Shown: one piece after another, positions 14,082-14,623 of the stretch
Layout of the letters: each line of letters opens with the position of its first letter
Numbering within the stretch: position 1 is the first letter of the stretch
Source of the DNA: JADGRA01 sp035622755
Lineage (GTDB): Bacteria; Myxococcota; Myxococcia; Myxococcales; Myxococcaceae
Length of the DNA: 14,623 nt
NCBI GenBank assembly: GCA_035622755.1
Contig: DASPUU010000329.1
Span: 1 to 14,623 of the forward strand
Reading direction: 5' to 3'
The notes under the pieces: generated by a model
Told to the model about the DNA's origin: nothing
The model's database searches: none
What the model saw: only the letters and a program-made list of their open reading frames with translations
Program-made: the position numbers and the translations under genes

Positions 14082-14623
14082 TTCTTGCTTTCCTCGAGAG
14101 ACAACGACGTCAGGGGGATGGGGAGAAGGACGGTGAAGGTGGACCCCTGGCCGAGGTGGGTCTTCACCTCGAAGGTCCCGCCGTGGTCCTTCACGATGCG
14201 GTAGGCGATGGCCAGGCCCAGGCCGGTGCCCTGCCCGGGGGGCTTGGTGGTGAACGACGGCTCGAAGATGCGCGGCAGGACGTCCGGCGCGATGCCCGAT
14301 CCGCCGTCGGCGACGCTGAAGAAGACCGAGGTGTCCCGCCGCCCGGTGGTCACCGTCAGCGCGCCCGGCTTGCCGCCCAGGGCGTGCAGGCCGTTCTGGA
14401 GGAGGTTCAGGACCACCTGGCCGAGCTGGGCCGGATCCCCGAAGACCTGGGGCAGCTCCCGCTCGATGTGCAGCTCGAGCCGGGCGGTGGTGGCCTGCTT
14501 CAGCTGTCCCCGGAAGAGGAAGCAGGCGTCGTCCACGCAGGCCGACAGGTCGAAGGTGCGCCGGTCCTCGGCGCGGTTCCGCCGGCTGAACTGGAGCAGG
14601 CTCTCCACGATGCGCTTGCAGCG
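14078..14623 (-). CDS. Sensor histidine kinase, C-terminal fragment
   Basis: The last 181 residues of a sensor kinase are present; the gene continues past the right edge. The fragment opens RCKRIVESLLQFSRR, the end of a HisKA dimerisation helix, so the phospho-accepting histidine and any sensor domain lie outside. The HATPase domain has an N-box NLLQNGLHAL (N73, N77 of the fragment), the G1 box DGGSG (D106), F-box IFEPSFTTK and G2 GTGLGLAI, closing with GSTFTVLLP. The second N-box asparagine is followed by Gly instead of the usual Ala; otherwise the ATP-binding site looks intact. It overlaps the response regulator start by ATGA, marking the two as cognate partners. This NtrB-like class commonly pairs with NtrC-type activators. 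Confidence 0.95.
   Translation of the reverse strand, partial: RCKRIVESLLQFSRRNRAEDRRTFDLSACVDDACFLFRGQLKQATTARLELHIERELPQVFGDPAQLGQVVLNLLQNGLHALGGKPGALTVTTGRRDTSVFFSVADGGSGIAPDVLPRIFEPSFTTKPPGQGTGLGLAIAYRIVKDHGGTFEVKTHLGQGSTFTVLLPIPLTSLSLEESKK

Noticed and set aside
12855..14204. A 449-codon plus-strand frame opposite the response regulator
   Set aside because: It is His/Leu/Gly/Val-rich with no motifs. The minus strand encodes an unmistakable complete NtrC-type regulator.
1..14623. CRISPR arrays, tRNA/rRNA genes, insertion sequences, integrases, toxin-antitoxin or anti-phage modules
   Set aside because: No regularly spaced repeats, cloverleaf-like segments, transposase or recombinase motifs were seen. 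The SNF2 helicase resembles parts of some defence systems, but its neighbours are housekeeping or transport genes and no nuclease or methylase partner is present.

Overview
This is a very GC-rich window (roughly 70% G+C by eye) with dense bacterial gene packing. It probably comes from the Myxococcota, perhaps an Anaeromyxobacter/Cystobacterineae-like lineage. The evidence is a membrane Ser/Thr protein kinase fused to PEGA, SUMF1-like and hydrolase modules, an NtrC-type two-component pair, GTG/TTG starts and extreme third-position GC. The phylum is an inference from gene content; no rRNA or other taxonomic marker is present.

Layout, left to right. The 5' end of recN (-) runs off the left edge, and an AT-rich palindrome lies in its promoter region. 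Next is a large SWIM-zinc-finger SNF2 helicase (-), whose ribosome binding site is buried in a hairpin. Diverging from it is a two-gene ABC-2 export operon (+; ATPase and permease, GTGA overlap). The permease converges with NAD kinase (-) across only 10 bp. NAD kinase diverges, across 33 bp, from rarA (+). rarA is followed after 9 bp by a PaaI-type hotdog thioesterase (+). After a 99-bp gap with two inverted repeats comes a 1025-residue kinase / TM / PEGA / SUMF1-like / alpha-beta-hydrolase protein (+). It converges with an unrecognised 425-residue, probably membrane-anchored or exported protein (-). Two tandem hairpins separate that gene from a sigma54-dependent NtrC-family response regulator (-), which overlaps by ATGA the end of its cognate sensor kinase (-). 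The sensor kinase runs off the right edge.

How the genes fit together. RecN, the SNF2 helicase and RarA are all genome-maintenance proteins. NAD kinase is commonly next to recN in other bacteria; here the two are separated by the helicase and the ABC operon. The right half is signalling: a transmembrane Ser/Thr kinase with a probable extracytoplasmic sensor/hydrolase half, and a two-component system that should drive sigma54 promoters.

I see no tRNA, rRNA, CRISPR, insertion sequence, integrase or phage gene, and no gene-free stretch above about 120 bp. Most of the window is ordinary chromosomal housekeeping and regulation. The best candidates for a second look are the multidomain kinase with a cysteine-less SUMF1-like domain, the sequestered ribosome binding site of the SNF2 gene, the recN operator-like palindrome, and the unrecognised 425-residue protein.
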